This document shows positions 25,144 through 33,778 of a stretch of DNA of 64,000 nucleotides, one piece after another. Made by a program: the position numbers and the translations under genes. Within the stretch, counting starts at the first letter, position 1. Each line of letters begins with the position of its first letter. Under the pieces are notes generated by a model. That model was not told where the DNA came from. It was given only the letters and a program-made list of their open reading frames with translations, and searched no databases. Source of the stretch: DATARH01 sp036268425 (GTDB lineage Bacteria; Pseudomonadota; Alphaproteobacteria; ATCC43930; CGMCC-115725); NCBI GenBank assembly GCA_036268425.1, contig DATAUE010000069.1, positions 124,001-188,000 of the forward strand, read 5' to 3'.

Positions 25144-27303
25144 TCAGGCGACGCGCGCGGCCGGCGTCACCATCGGTACGCCGGCGGCTTCGGCCAGCAG
25201 CAGAGAGGCGCTCGGTGCGCCGCCGGCCGCCTCTGAATCGTTCCCGGCATGAGCCGGTTCCAGGCGGTGCGGCACCGTCTGCAACGTCAGGGCCCCGGAT
25301 GCAAAGACAATGTCCTTCTCGGCGAACACGCTGTACATCCGCTTCAAATACTCTCGCTGGAGCCAGGTCGGCTTGATCGGGCGAGCGGTAAATTTGAAGC
25401 GCAGCACGATGGCCGTGTCGGTGATCTCGGCGATCCCCTGCATCTTCAGCGGCAACATCACCTCGCCGGCGATCTCCGGGTCTTCCTGCATTTCGATACC
25501 GATGCGCTTGGCGGTCTTGCGCACCAATTCGATATCGGTGCCGCGTTCGAGGCGCAGGTTGAATTTCACGGTCGCGAAGTCGCGGCTCAGATTGGTGACG
25601 GCGCCAAGCTGGCCATAAGGGATCGTGTGCAGCGGCCCGTTATGGTGGCGCAATTTCATCGAGCGGATGCCAAGCGCCTCCACGGTGCCGCGCAGCCGCC
25701 CGGTATCGATATATTCGCCGACCCGGAATGCATCGTCCCAGATGTAGAACAGCCCGGAAATGATATCGCGCACCAGCGATTGCGAACCGAACGAGATGGC
25801 GAGGCCGAACACCCCGGCGCCGGCGATCAGCGGTCCGGTATCGATGCCGAGTCGCGACAGCACGGTCAGCGCTGCGACGACGGCGATGACCGCACCAAAA
25901 CCGATCCGCAAGATCGGCAGGATCGTTTGCAGCCGCGAACCCGGCGCCAGTTCCTCTTCGCTGTCCGCGCCCGGCAGGCGCGGTCCGGCGGCGCTTTCCG
26001 GCAAATGCCGGTCGATCGCAAGCCGCGCCAGCGCCCAGGCGACATAGGCAACAAACACCGTCGCGGCGGCCATCACGCTCGACTGCATGGCCCGGCTGGC
26101 CTGCTCCTCCGGCAGATCGATCGCGTCGATCCAGATCCAGATAATCGTCAGCGCGGCGACCAGAAGCACGATTGCGCGGAAAATGCGCTGAAAACTCTGG
26201 GCGACGAGGTGTTCGACCTGACCGGATTCGTGCTGCTGCGCCACCGCCGCGACATCTCCCGAGCCGCGCTCGGCGAGCTGTTCGAACACCAGGAGGACCA
26301 GCAAGACGCCGAGCGTCGATACCACCGCGTGGTAGTAGGACAACAGCCCGAGCGACAGGCCAAAGACAAAAAACACCAGCAGGGCGGCAACACCGGTCAG
26401 CCCGATCGGCAGCCAGGCGCGCGCCACGGCGGCACGGAACGCCCCGATCAAGCCGTCGCTGCGGCCGCGGATCAGCGCCTCGGCGATCACCCGTGCGCGA
26501 TACACGAGCGCCGTGTAAATCGCGCAAACCATCCCGGCGACGACCAGCCCGATAATATGCGGCGCACCGTTATCCACATCGGCGAGACCGTAACGGCCAA
26601 AACCGACCAGCCCCACAATCGCCAGGACGGCGACGGACAGGAACCGCGTTAGACGGCGCGCCTCGGCATCCGGCACATCGACGAGGCGCGCCATCGGTTC
26701 CCCTGGCCGCAGCAACATGCGGAAGACCAGCATCGCCGCCCGCCAGCGGATCAGCACATTGGCGGCAAACAGGATCAGGCTGATCGTCACCCCGAGCGCC
26801 ATCAGCCAATGCCGGCTATAGATGAACACCCCGGAAAAAACCGTAAGACCGACAGCGTCGGCGAGCACGAGCACAAGCAGACAGGTTAGTGCCGGCCCAC
26901 CATGCGCCCGTATCGAACAGCGTCGCCGCCGGCTCAGCCCTCGCGACACGCCGAATTCGGCCAGCAGCGCGATAATGGCGGCAAGCGCCACCCAACCAAG
27001 GTTGACAAGGGCACCGAGCGCCGACCCGTGGCTGTCGAACGAACGCCACTCGCGGGCCAGCGCGGCAGGCGTATCGGGCAGCATTTTTGCGTCCCACAAC
27101 GCCTCGCTTTCGAGCTTCATGGCGGCGCTTTCAAACCAGCCGGCCGCCTTCATCTGGGCCATCGCATCGGGGCTTTCTGCCGCCGTCGCCGGCGCGAGCG
27201 GCCACAGCAGCGCCACGGTCAGCATCAGCGCCGCCGCCCATTTCACACTGGTTACCCATTTCACGCCGGCAAGCGCGTCTTGCACCCGTATCAGTCGCTG
27301 CAT
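25144..27303 (-). CDS. Large MscS-family mechanosensitive channel
   Basis: A 719-residue inner-membrane protein. It begins with a hydrophobic signal or anchor (WAAALMLTVALLWPLAPATAAE), a short periplasmic region, then about ten hydrophobic segments. The MscS pore and beta domain are at the C-terminal third: GAGVFGLAISFGSQSLVRDIISGLFYIWDD is the pore-lining TM3 with its Gly/Ala pattern, followed by VGEYIDTGRLRGTVEALGIRS. It should act as an osmotic release valve, though large members may have other gating. The tail ends with a short Ala-rich extension. No regulatory motif is visible upstream. Confidence 0.92.
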   Translation of the reverse strand: MQRLIRVQDALAGVKWVTSVKWAAALMLTVALLWPLAPATAAESPDAMAQMKAAGWFESAAMKLESEALWDAKMLPDTPAALAREWRSFDSHGSALGALVNLGWVALAAIIALLAEFGVSRGLSRRRRCSIRAHGGPALTCLLVLVLADAVGLTVFSGVFIYSRHWLMALGVTISLILFAANVLIRWRAAMLVFRMLLRPGEPMARLVDVPDAEARRLTRFLSVAVLAIVGLVGFGRYGLADVDNGAPHIIGLVVAGMVCAIYTALVYRARVIAEALIRGRSDGLIGAFRAAVARAWLPIGLTGVAALLVFFVFGLSLGLLSYYHAVVSTLGVLLVLLVFEQLAERGSGDVAAVAQQHESGQVEHLVAQSFQRIFRAIVLLVAALTIIWIWIDAIDLPEEQASRAMQSSVMAAATVFVAYVAWALARLAIDRHLPESAAGPRLPGADSEEELAPGSRLQTILPILRIGFGAVIAVVAALTVLSRLGIDTGPLIAGAGVFGLAISFGSQSLVRDIISGLFYIWDDAFRVGEYIDTGRLRGTVEALGIRSMKLRHHNGPLHTIPYGQLGAVTNLSRDFATVKFNLRLERGTDIELVRKTAKRIGIEMQEDPEIAGEVMLPLKMQGIAEITDTAIVLRFKFTARPIKPTWLQREYLKRMYSVFAEKDIVFASGALTLQTVPHRLEPAHAGNDSEAAGGAPSASLLLAEAAGVPMVTPAARVA

Positions 27304-27398
27304 AACGCCCGACTCCGCAGGAAGACGCTGATTTTAAGCGATCTGCCGTGAACCGGCGCGGTCTTTTTAGGCAAAGCGCCCGAGACGCGGCGCCGGCG

Positions 27399-29285
27399 TC
27401 ATCCCGCGCCGAGCGCCACAGCAATGTTGTAGGTCGCAAAAGCCGCGACGTAGGCGAGCGCCAGCATGTAGCAGAACAGAAACGCCATCCAGCCCCAGCT
27501 GTTGGTTTCGCGTTTGACGACCCCAAGCGTCGAGGCGCATTGCGGCGCGAAAACATACCACGCCAACAGTGAAAGCGCTGTCGCAAGGCTCCATTGCCCG
27601 GCGAGAACGCGGCCAAGATGCGATTCCTGCTCGTCGCCACCCTGGATCGCGTACACCGTCCCGAGCGAGGCCACCGCGACCTCGCGCGCCGCCATGCCCG
27701 GCACCAGCGCGACATCGATCTGCCAGTTGAACCCCACCGGCGCCAGCACCGGCTCCATCGCGTGGCCGATCCTGGCGGCGAGGCTGTACTGGATCGCCGG
27801 CTCCGTCGCGCCGGGCGGCGGCTGCGGCACCGAGCACAGAAACCAGATCACCACCATCATCATAAAAATCGTGGTGCCGGCGCGGTGCAGGAACATCTTG
27901 ACGCGCTGCCACAGCCCGAGGGCGATGTTGCGGACGATCGGGCGTTTGTAGTCGGGCAGTTCGAGCATGAACGGATGGGTCGGCTCGCGCCGCCATAAAA
28001 TCCGCCGCAGCAGCCATGACATGCCGAGCGCGGCGGCAATACCGGCGGCATAAAGCCCGAACATGACCAGCCCTTGCAGGTTCAGGCTGCCCCCTAATAC
28101 CGCGCGGTTCGGCACAAAGGCCGAGATGATCAGGGTGTAGACCGGAATGCGCGCCGAGCAAGTCATCAACGGCGCCACCAGGATCGTCGCAAGCCGGTCC
28201 CGCCGGCTGTCGATCACCCGCGTCGCCATGATGCCGGGAATGGCGCACGCAAAGCTCGACAGGAGCGGGATAAAGGCGCGGCCATGCAGGCCCGCGCCGC
28301 CCATGATGCGATCCATCAGGAACGCGGCCCGCGCCATGTACCCGAAATCCTCGAGCACCAGGATAAACAGAAACAGGATAAGGATCTGCGGCAGAAACAC
28401 GATCACGCTGCCGACCCCGGCGATCGCGCCGTCAGCGATAAAGCTGCGCACCATGCCGGGCGGCAGGGTCGCATTGACCAAAGCGCCGAGCGCGTCAAAC
28501 CCCGATTTGATCAGGTCCATCGGGGTATTGGCCCAGGCGAACACCGCCTGGAACATCAGGAACAGCAGCGTCAGCAGGATCGCCAGCCCGAGGACCGGAT
28601 GCAATACGACCCGATCGATACGTTGCGTTAGATTGTCGTCCCGGCCGGGCCGGCGCACCACGGCCGCCAGAATGCGATCGGCCTGGCGCTGTGCTGCGCG
28701 CAGTTCGCCGGCGCTCGGCTCGCGCCAGTCGCCGGCCGGCGCGCGGTCGAGCAGCCCCTGTTCGGCAATCGCGGCATCGATGCGCGCCAGCAGGTCGGCC
28801 GTGCCGCCACGGCGCACGGCCACCGACGGGACAACGGGCACGCCAAGTTCGCTTGTTAGCCGGTCGAGATCGATTTCGACGCCGCGGTGACGGGCGATGT
28901 CGAACATGTTGAGCGCCAAAATGATCGGCCGGCCGACCCGCTTCAATTCCAACGCAAAGCGCAAGGCCAGGCGCAGATTGGTCGCGTCCGCAACGCAGAC
29001 GAGAAGCTGCGGCGGTTCCTCGCCGGCAAACCGGCCGAGGACGATGTCGCGGGTGATTTCCTCATCGAGGCTGCGGGCCCGCAGCGAATAGGTACCGGGC
29101 AGGTCGAGCAGCCGCACCCGCACCCCGCCCGGCGTCGTCGCAAACGCCTCCTTGCGCTCGACGGTGACGCCGGGATAGTTGGCGACTTTCTGGCGGCTGC
29201 CGGTCAGTGCGTTGAACAGCGCCGTCTTGCCGCAATTCGGGTTGCCGACAAGCGCGATGCGCGCCGGCAGCGCGAGATCGCTCAT
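27399..29285 (-). CDS. feoB: Ferrous iron transport protein B
   Basis: A 628-residue membrane Fe(II) transporter. The N-terminal GTPase domain shows G1 GNPNCGKTALFN, G3 DLPGTYS and G4 LNMFD. The membrane domain carries the two conserved Cys/Pro gates: SSFACAIPGIMATR and later MTCSARIPVY, then MAAREVAVASLGT. It is shorter than E. coli FeoB (773) but complete for compact proteobacterial FeoB. Its start overlaps the feoA stop by four bases (ATGA), so the two are translationally coupled. A candidate Fur box lies upstream of feoA. Confidence 0.96.
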   Translation of the reverse strand: MSDLALPARIALVGNPNCGKTALFNALTGSRQKVANYPGVTVERKEAFATTPGGVRVRLLDLPGTYSLRARSLDEEITRDIVLGRFAGEEPPQLLVCVADATNLRLALRFALELKRVGRPIILALNMFDIARHRGVEIDLDRLTSELGVPVVPSVAVRRGGTADLLARIDAAIAEQGLLDRAPAGDWREPSAGELRAAQRQADRILAAVVRRPGRDDNLTQRIDRVVLHPVLGLAILLTLLFLMFQAVFAWANTPMDLIKSGFDALGALVNATLPPGMVRSFIADGAIAGVGSVIVFLPQILILFLFILVLEDFGYMARAAFLMDRIMGGAGLHGRAFIPLLSSFACAIPGIMATRVIDSRRDRLATILVAPLMTCSARIPVYTLIISAFVPNRAVLGGSLNLQGLVMFGLYAAGIAAALGMSWLLRRILWRREPTHPFMLELPDYKRPIVRNIALGLWQRVKMFLHRAGTTIFMMMVVIWFLCSVPQPPPGATEPAIQYSLAARIGHAMEPVLAPVGFNWQIDVALVPGMAAREVAVASLGTVYAIQGGDEQESHLGRVLAGQWSLATALSLLAWYVFAPQCASTLGVVKRETNSWGWMAFLFCYMLALAYVAAFATYNIAVALGAG

Positions 29286-29578
29286 GCCGGGTCAACCATG
29301 ATGCCGGCCGCGTCGCGGCGTCGCAGCGCGATCGTCATGCCATCGACCCGCACGGCGATCGGGTCGCGGCCGAACAGCCCTTGATGCAGGATTTCGACTC
29401 GGACCCCTTCGACAAAACCCAGTTCAATCAGCCGACGCTCGATCTCGCCTGCCGGCAATGCGCCCTCGCCGGCGGGCGCCGCGACCGTGCGGACCGTGCC
29501 GACAAAGCCAAGCGCAGCGTCGCCGAGCGGCTGCGCCGTGGATTGCGCCGCGGCGGAAGAAGAGGCTGGGACCGGCAT
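29282..29578 (-). CDS. feoA: Ferrous iron transport protein A
   Basis: About 98 residues of the FeoA SH3-like fold, a small cytoplasmic partner of FeoB. The core matches the family: RRLIELGFVEGVRVEILHQG, DPIAVRVDGMTIALRRRDA. The first 25 residues are Ala/Ser-rich and not conserved, so translation might begin later, but no better-placed in-frame ATG with a binding site precedes the core. It is the first gene of feoAB. A Fur-like palindrome sits about 35 bases upstream of the start, which is the expected place for iron repression. Confidence 0.9.
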   Translation of the reverse strand: MPVPASSSAAAQSTAQPLGDAALGFVGTVRTVAAPAGEGALPAGEIERRLIELGFVEGVRVEILHQGLFGRDPIAVRVDGMTIALRRRDAAGIMVDPA

Positions 29579-29612
29579 CGTGCCACCGCTAAATCGTTAT
29601 CCGCAAAAATCT

Positions 29613-29632
29613 ATTGCGAATAGTTCGCGGTT
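29613..29632 (-). promoter_or_regulatory. Candidate Fur box upstream of feoAB
   Basis: The palindrome GCGAA-CTA-TTCGC on the minus strand, inside an ATTGCGAAT-like context, resembles the alphaproteobacterial Fur operator pattern of TTGCGAAT half-sites. It lies just upstream of feoA in locally AT-rich sequence. Binding is inferred from the motif and the gene it precedes. Confidence 0.55.
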
Positions 29633-29695
29633 GCAAATCACAGCAACGCAGGGCTGGTGCGTCAAAGCGCCCGCCAACTGGGGCCGGCCGATGTA

Positions 29696-30481
29696 TCAGG
29701 CCAGTGTCGCGTTAAAGGCGCCGCCGTCGAGCAGCAGGTTCTGACCGACGATAAAGCCGGACGACGCAGCGCACAGAAAGGCGCAGGCATTGCCGAATTC
29801 GTCGGGGTCGCCGACCCGGCCGGTCGGGTTGGTCGAGGAGCGTTTCGCCAGCATGTCCTCGAACGACACGTTCTGCTTGCGCGCCTCGAACTCGATGCCG
29901 GAGCGCAGCCGGTCGGTCAGGAACGGACCGGGCAACAGGCCGTTGATCGTCACGTTATGCCGCGCCACCTGCCGCGCCAGCCCGGCGACAAACCCCGTCA
30001 ATCCAGCGCGGGCGCCGTTGCTCATTCCGAGAATGGGAATCGGCGATTTGACCGAGGCAGAGGTGATATTGACAATGCGCCCGAATTTGCGCGTGCACAT
30101 GCCGTCGACCGTCGCCTTGATCAGCATGATCGGGGTCAGCATGTTGGCGTTGACCGCTTTCTGCCAGTCTTCCAGTTCCCAGTCACGGAAATCGCCGTGC
30201 GGCGGCCCGCCGGCATTGTTGACCAGGATATCCGGCTCCGGGCAGGCCGCCAGGGTCGCAGCGCGGCCGGCTTCGCTGGTGATGTCGCCCGCTACCGCGG
30301 TCACCTTGGCGCCGGTTGCGGCGCGGATTTCCGCAGCGGTCTGTTCCAGCGTCTCGGCAGTGCGCGCGGTGATCGTCACCTCGACACCGGCACGCGCCAG
30401 CGCCGTCGCGCAGGCCCGGCCCAGCCCCTTGCTTGCGGCGCAGACAATGGCCTTGCGCCCGGCGATGCCCAGATCCAGCAT
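29696..30481 (-). CDS. SDR-family oxidoreductase lacking the usual Tyr-Lys pair
   Basis: A 261-residue SDR fold. The nucleotide loop reads CAASKGLGRACATALARAG and NNAGGPP, ITSASVKSP carries the Ser, and the end LLLDGGAFNATLA is typical. Where classical SDRs have YxxxK, this protein reads SNGARAG, so Tyr is replaced by Asn or Ser and Lys by Arg. The same replacement occurs in a subgroup of 3-oxoacyl-ACP-reductase-like proteins, which suggests a different mechanism or a non-catalytic role. The ATG at 30481 follows a strong GGAGGAAAA; a longer frame to 30523 lacks one. Divergent from the secreted protein gene. Confidence 0.88.
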   Translation of the reverse strand: MLDLGIAGRKAIVCAASKGLGRACATALARAGVEVTITARTAETLEQTAAEIRAATGAKVTAVAGDITSEAGRAATLAACPEPDILVNNAGGPPHGDFRDWELEDWQKAVNANMLTPIMLIKATVDGMCTRKFGRIVNITSASVKSPIPILGMSNGARAGLTGFVAGLARQVARHNVTINGLLPGPFLTDRLRSGIEFEARKQNVSFEDMLAKRSSTNPTGRVGDPDEFGNACAFLCAASSGFIVGQNLLLDGGAFNATLA

Positions 30482-30593
30482 TTTTCCTCCAATCGATAGC
30501 CGGCCGTTCCCAGCCGGTGACATTCGTCTTTACCTGGTTTGGTTATAGCGGAGATGGCGCGCCGCGCCACGGGTTCCGCGTCTGGAGGCGTAT

Positions 30594-31679
30594 TTGAAAG
30601 CGGCTTTTTGGGTCACGATTATCTCGGCGTTTACCTTTGCGCTGCCCGTGCAGGCGCAGGAAAAGCCGCCTGTCGTCGGTAACGAAGCGACGCTGCGCGA
30701 TTTCATGGTTCAGAATGTCTGCCTGAACGCTTCGGGGACCGTCGTCAGCGATGTCGCGCCGATCCAGAACGACCCGCGCTGCGTCACCCAGCGCGATCTG
30801 CGGCTCGGCGAAAAGCTGCCATACCACAAGCATGACCACCCCTCGCCCGATCAGGTGAATGAAAACGCGCTGGGATATCAGCGGCATGATTCATTCCCGG
30901 TCGCCACCGCCGGATTTCCCAGCGCCGTCGAACATTCGTTCGATTTCGGGGTCGGCGAAGAGCGGCGTTTCGGTGTGTTCGACACCGGCAGCGATGGCGG
31001 TGACCTCGCCGTTCTGTCGCCCGGCACCGTGGCGATGGGCGTCACCGAGGATGGGGGCGCCGGCTTTCAACTTTTCGTCGGCGAATGCAGCGGCGCGGTC
31101 GAGGCGAGCGCGCTGACGCATGGCTGGATCGTCGCGCAATACGATCCGGCTGGCAACGCGCCGCTCGACGGCAGCACCATCGCCCGTCTCAACAATCTGA
31201 CGACGGGACGGCAGGATGCCTGCCCCGCCCGGTTCAACGCGGCCTATACGCAATGGCATGTTGCGCCGTTCCGCTTCCGCGCCGTGCCGAGCCAGGGCGA
31301 TCCGATCACTCTGACGACGCTGATCTCAGAGCATTACGGCGGCACCAACCGGGCCACCGCGGATCATGTCGAGCGCTTCTACTTCACTCGCGAACTCGGC
31401 GGCACACGCTGGGAGCGCTGGCAGAATGCCGCCGGCGACGCGCAATTCAGCGCCGCGAAAATCGCCGAAACCGCAGCCTGGTTTGCCCATACCGGCCGCT
31501 GCAGCGCGGCCCCGCCGCCCGAGGGAGGAGCCACGATGCTGCTGGTCGATTGCCGCGAATGGACACTGATCGCACCGCCGTCCGACCCCAATGGCGATCC
31601 GCCCGGCTTTTTTCTGAAAGCCGTCCGCACCCGTGCCGACATGCCCGCCTTTCTCGCGGCGCCGGTCAGCGGGCGCTGA
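30594..31679 (+). CDS. Secreted protein of unknown function
   Basis: A 361-residue protein with a clear Sec signal peptide (FWVTIISAFTFALPVQAQ) cut after AQA. I do not recognise the family. The mature part is mixed alpha/beta, with several Cys (VQNVCLNASG, DPRCVTQRD, VGECSGAVE, QDACPARFN, TGRCSAAPP, VDCREWTL) that could pair as disulfides in the periplasm, and a His-rich patch (PYHKHDHP) that could bind metal. No lipobox or membrane segment is seen. The start is the TTG at 30594 preceded by GGAGGCG. Its stop overlaps the convergent cyclase gene. Confidence 0.75.
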   Translation: MKAAFWVTIISAFTFALPVQAQEKPPVVGNEATLRDFMVQNVCLNASGTVVSDVAPIQNDPRCVTQRDLRLGEKLPYHKHDHPSPDQVNENALGYQRHDSFPVATAGFPSAVEHSFDFGVGEERRFGVFDTGSDGGDLAVLSPGTVAMGVTEDGGAGFQLFVGECSGAVEASALTHGWIVAQYDPAGNAPLDGSTIARLNNLTTGRQDACPARFNAAYTQWHVAPFRFRAVPSQGDPITLTTLISEHYGGTNRATADHVERFYFTRELGGTRWERWQNAAGDAQFSAAKIAETAAWFAHTGRCSAAPPPEGGATMLLVDCREWTLIAPPSDPNGDPPGFFLKAVRTRADMPAFLAAPVSGR

Positions 31680-33663
31680 CCGCGGCAGGGGGGCGGTGAG
31701 GCGTTCGCGCGTTAGACCGGGCGGCCGGCGAGCGGCGGTTCAGCAGAAACATCCGCATCGCGCCGTAATGCTTGGCCGCCTCGGTCATGCCGACATATTC
31801 GCAACTGAAAGCGGCGGCATTGTACAGCGCCAGCACGGCGGCCATCGTCTCGGTGACGTAGACGCAGTTTTCGGGCGTTACCGGCTCGATGCGGGCGGCA
31901 CGACTGACATGCGCCCCAAAGAAATTATTGCGCAACAGAATGGGGTCTGCCGCGGCATAAACCGGCCCCAGATGCACGCCGATGCGTAACGCCATGTCGA
32001 GCGGCAAACCGTGTGCACCGCGATCGATCGTGCTCATCGCCTCCTGCATCGCGAGCGCGCAATCAGCCGCTGCGCCGGCATCGTCAAACACCAGAAAGAG
32101 GCCGTCGCCCCACGTATTCACCAACTGAATCTGCGCTTGATAGCGATGGATTACCTGAGCACAGCAGCCGAGCAGCACGGTGATGAAGGCCGGCAGCTGA
32201 TCGTCGTGCAGTTGGCTGAACCCCTTGACGTCGCCGAACAGCATGGCGCGCGTCCGGCGCTCTGCACCATCCCGCGGCGGTGCCGGTTGCGGCGGCGGGC
32301 GATAGCCATTGCCGACCGGGATTACCTGCTGCGGCATGCCGGTACGCCGCCAATGCTCCATATCGATTGCGGTGCCGACCGGCCCGGCCGCCGCCTGTCC
32401 GTCCCACACGACAATCTGCTTCGCAACGGTGGACAGATGTTGCGCATGCAGCAGCGCGAGCCCCATCCCCAACTCGCTGCAATAGCTGAACAGATGGTCG
32501 TCGCCGAGATAGCGGTCTTCGGTTGCAAAACGGACTGTCGTTGCCTGCTCGTAGCAGGCGCCGAAGCGCCGCACCCAATCCGGGCCGGCCGCCCGTACCG
32601 AGGTTTCGATAAACTCGTCGCGATCAAACGGCAGCACGACATGCAGGCTGGCACCACGCCGCAGCAGTGCTTCGGCGAACAATATGTCGGCTCCGGCCGC
32701 AAGCGACCCATAGCCGAACCGGGCATCCGCCTCCTCCAATGCCGCAGTGATCGCCGTCTGCACCGCCACCGCCTGATCCGCCGGGAAGCGGCCTCTGTCG
32801 CCTGGCGCGGCGATGATATGGCCGACATAATGGACAACCGGCGGCGGCGTCAGCTCGTCGAGCCATTCCGCCTCGAGGCCCTTTGCAGCGATGATCAGGC
32901 GCAACTGGCGTACGGTGCTCGACAGGCCGCGGTAATCTTTCTGTGCGGTCTCGTGGATTGCCGTTCGCACCGCGTCGGCATGGGTGCGGGCTTTCGCCAG
33001 ATCGCCGAGCACCAGTTCCGCTTCAAGCTCGCTGGCGATTTCATAATAGGATTTCTGCCCCGCCGGCCGCGCCGATAGCTGCCCGAGGACCTCGCGGGCA
33101 AGCGCCGCGGCGATATCGTCGGCGCCGGCCAGGAGATGCAGCGTCGCGCCATTGACGCCGGGGTAGTACGCATCGAGATTACCGGCGGCGAGCGCCTCGC
33201 GATACAACCCGGCATAGGCAGCGCCGGCTGCCGCCAGCAGCGCCGTGCGTTCGCCGCCGCTCGCCGCCAGCGCCGCATCCTTCAACAGCCGCGGCCGCAG
33301 CGCGGCAATGTCGAGGCCGAGCGGCGTCGCCAGCGACAATCGCAACGGCTGCCACAGGCGGAATTCGTCGAACAGGTCGGCAGCCTGCTGCCGCGCGCCG
33401 GTTGAGGCGAGGCACAACACCGCGCGATGCTTCAGGACGAGATCGTCGGGAAACTCGGCCAGTCCCTGGCGTGCGAGATCGTAGGCGCGAAACAGCTCAC
33501 CCTCACGCTCGCAGCGGCGCACCGCGGTCATCCATTCCTGCGGGGTTTGCGGCAGCGCTAATCCACGGATCGGTTCGTCGGCCACGACGCGCTCTGTCCC
33601 TGCAACCGCCGGGGATGGCTCGGCATTCGATTGACGCCGATCGGTGGCCCGCAGGTCAAGCAT
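31666..33663 (-). CDS. TPR/TRAFs-binding plus Rossmann-like domain fused to a class III nucleotide cyclase
   Basis: A 665-residue soluble protein. The N-terminal half is TPR-like helices of the TRAFs-binding (TPR-S) kind; residues about 280-430 form a Rossmannoid (SLOG/TIR-like) region with VHYVGHIIAAPGDRGR and YGSLAAGADILFAEALLRRG; the C-terminal part is a class III cyclase with metal Asp in MLFGDVKGFS and WGDGLFLVF. Of the transition-state residues, the Arg is kept in SRAARIEP but the usual VN.AAR Asn reads Ser. It should make cAMP or a related nucleotide; the substrate is not settled. It is divergent from a hybrid kinase across tandem repeats. Confidence 0.82.
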   Translation of the reverse strand: MLDLRATDRRQSNAEPSPAVAGTERVVADEPIRGLALPQTPQEWMTAVRRCEREGELFRAYDLARQGLAEFPDDLVLKHRAVLCLASTGARQQAADLFDEFRLWQPLRLSLATPLGLDIAALRPRLLKDAALAASGGERTALLAAAGAAYAGLYREALAAGNLDAYYPGVNGATLHLLAGADDIAAALAREVLGQLSARPAGQKSYYEIASELEAELVLGDLAKARTHADAVRTAIHETAQKDYRGLSSTVRQLRLIIAAKGLEAEWLDELTPPPVVHYVGHIIAAPGDRGRFPADQAVAVQTAITAALEEADARFGYGSLAAGADILFAEALLRRGASLHVVLPFDRDEFIETSVRAAGPDWVRRFGACYEQATTVRFATEDRYLGDDHLFSYCSELGMGLALLHAQHLSTVAKQIVVWDGQAAAGPVGTAIDMEHWRRTGMPQQVIPVGNGYRPPPQPAPPRDGAERRTRAMLFGDVKGFSQLHDDQLPAFITVLLGCCAQVIHRYQAQIQLVNTWGDGLFLVFDDAGAAADCALAMQEAMSTIDRGAHGLPLDMALRIGVHLGPVYAAADPILLRNNFFGAHVSRAARIEPVTPENCVYVTETMAAVLALYNAAAFSCEYVGMTEAAKHYGAMRMFLLNRRSPAARSNARTPHRPPAAVSAR

Positions 33664-33684
33664 CGACCGCGATACCGACTCGGT

Positions 33685-33756
33685 TAAGAAGACGCTCCGC
33701 GAGGTGGTAAGAAGACGCTCCGCGAGGGGGGTAAGAAGACGCTCCGCGATGGGGCG
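33685..33756 (+). repeat. Three tandem direct repeats between the cyclase and kinase genes
   Basis: Three copies of a 23-24 base unit that begins TAAGAAGACGCTCCGCGA start at 33685, 33708 and 33732. The first eighteen bases are identical in all three; differences fall in the G-rich end. They fill nearly all of the 115-base gap between the two divergent starts. This is the position expected for an operator shared by both genes, although replication slippage could also produce it. Confidence 0.8.
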
Positions 33757-33778
33757 TCCTTATCGTAAGGTTGCCCGT

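Noticed and set aside
25249..26652. Long rightward open frame inside the MscS gene
   Set aside because: Its product is Gln/Arg/Asp-rich without domain pattern, while the opposite strand encodes a full MscS protein.
33685..33756. Possible CRISPR array
   Set aside because: Three units are joined head to tail with no unique spacers and no cas genes are near.
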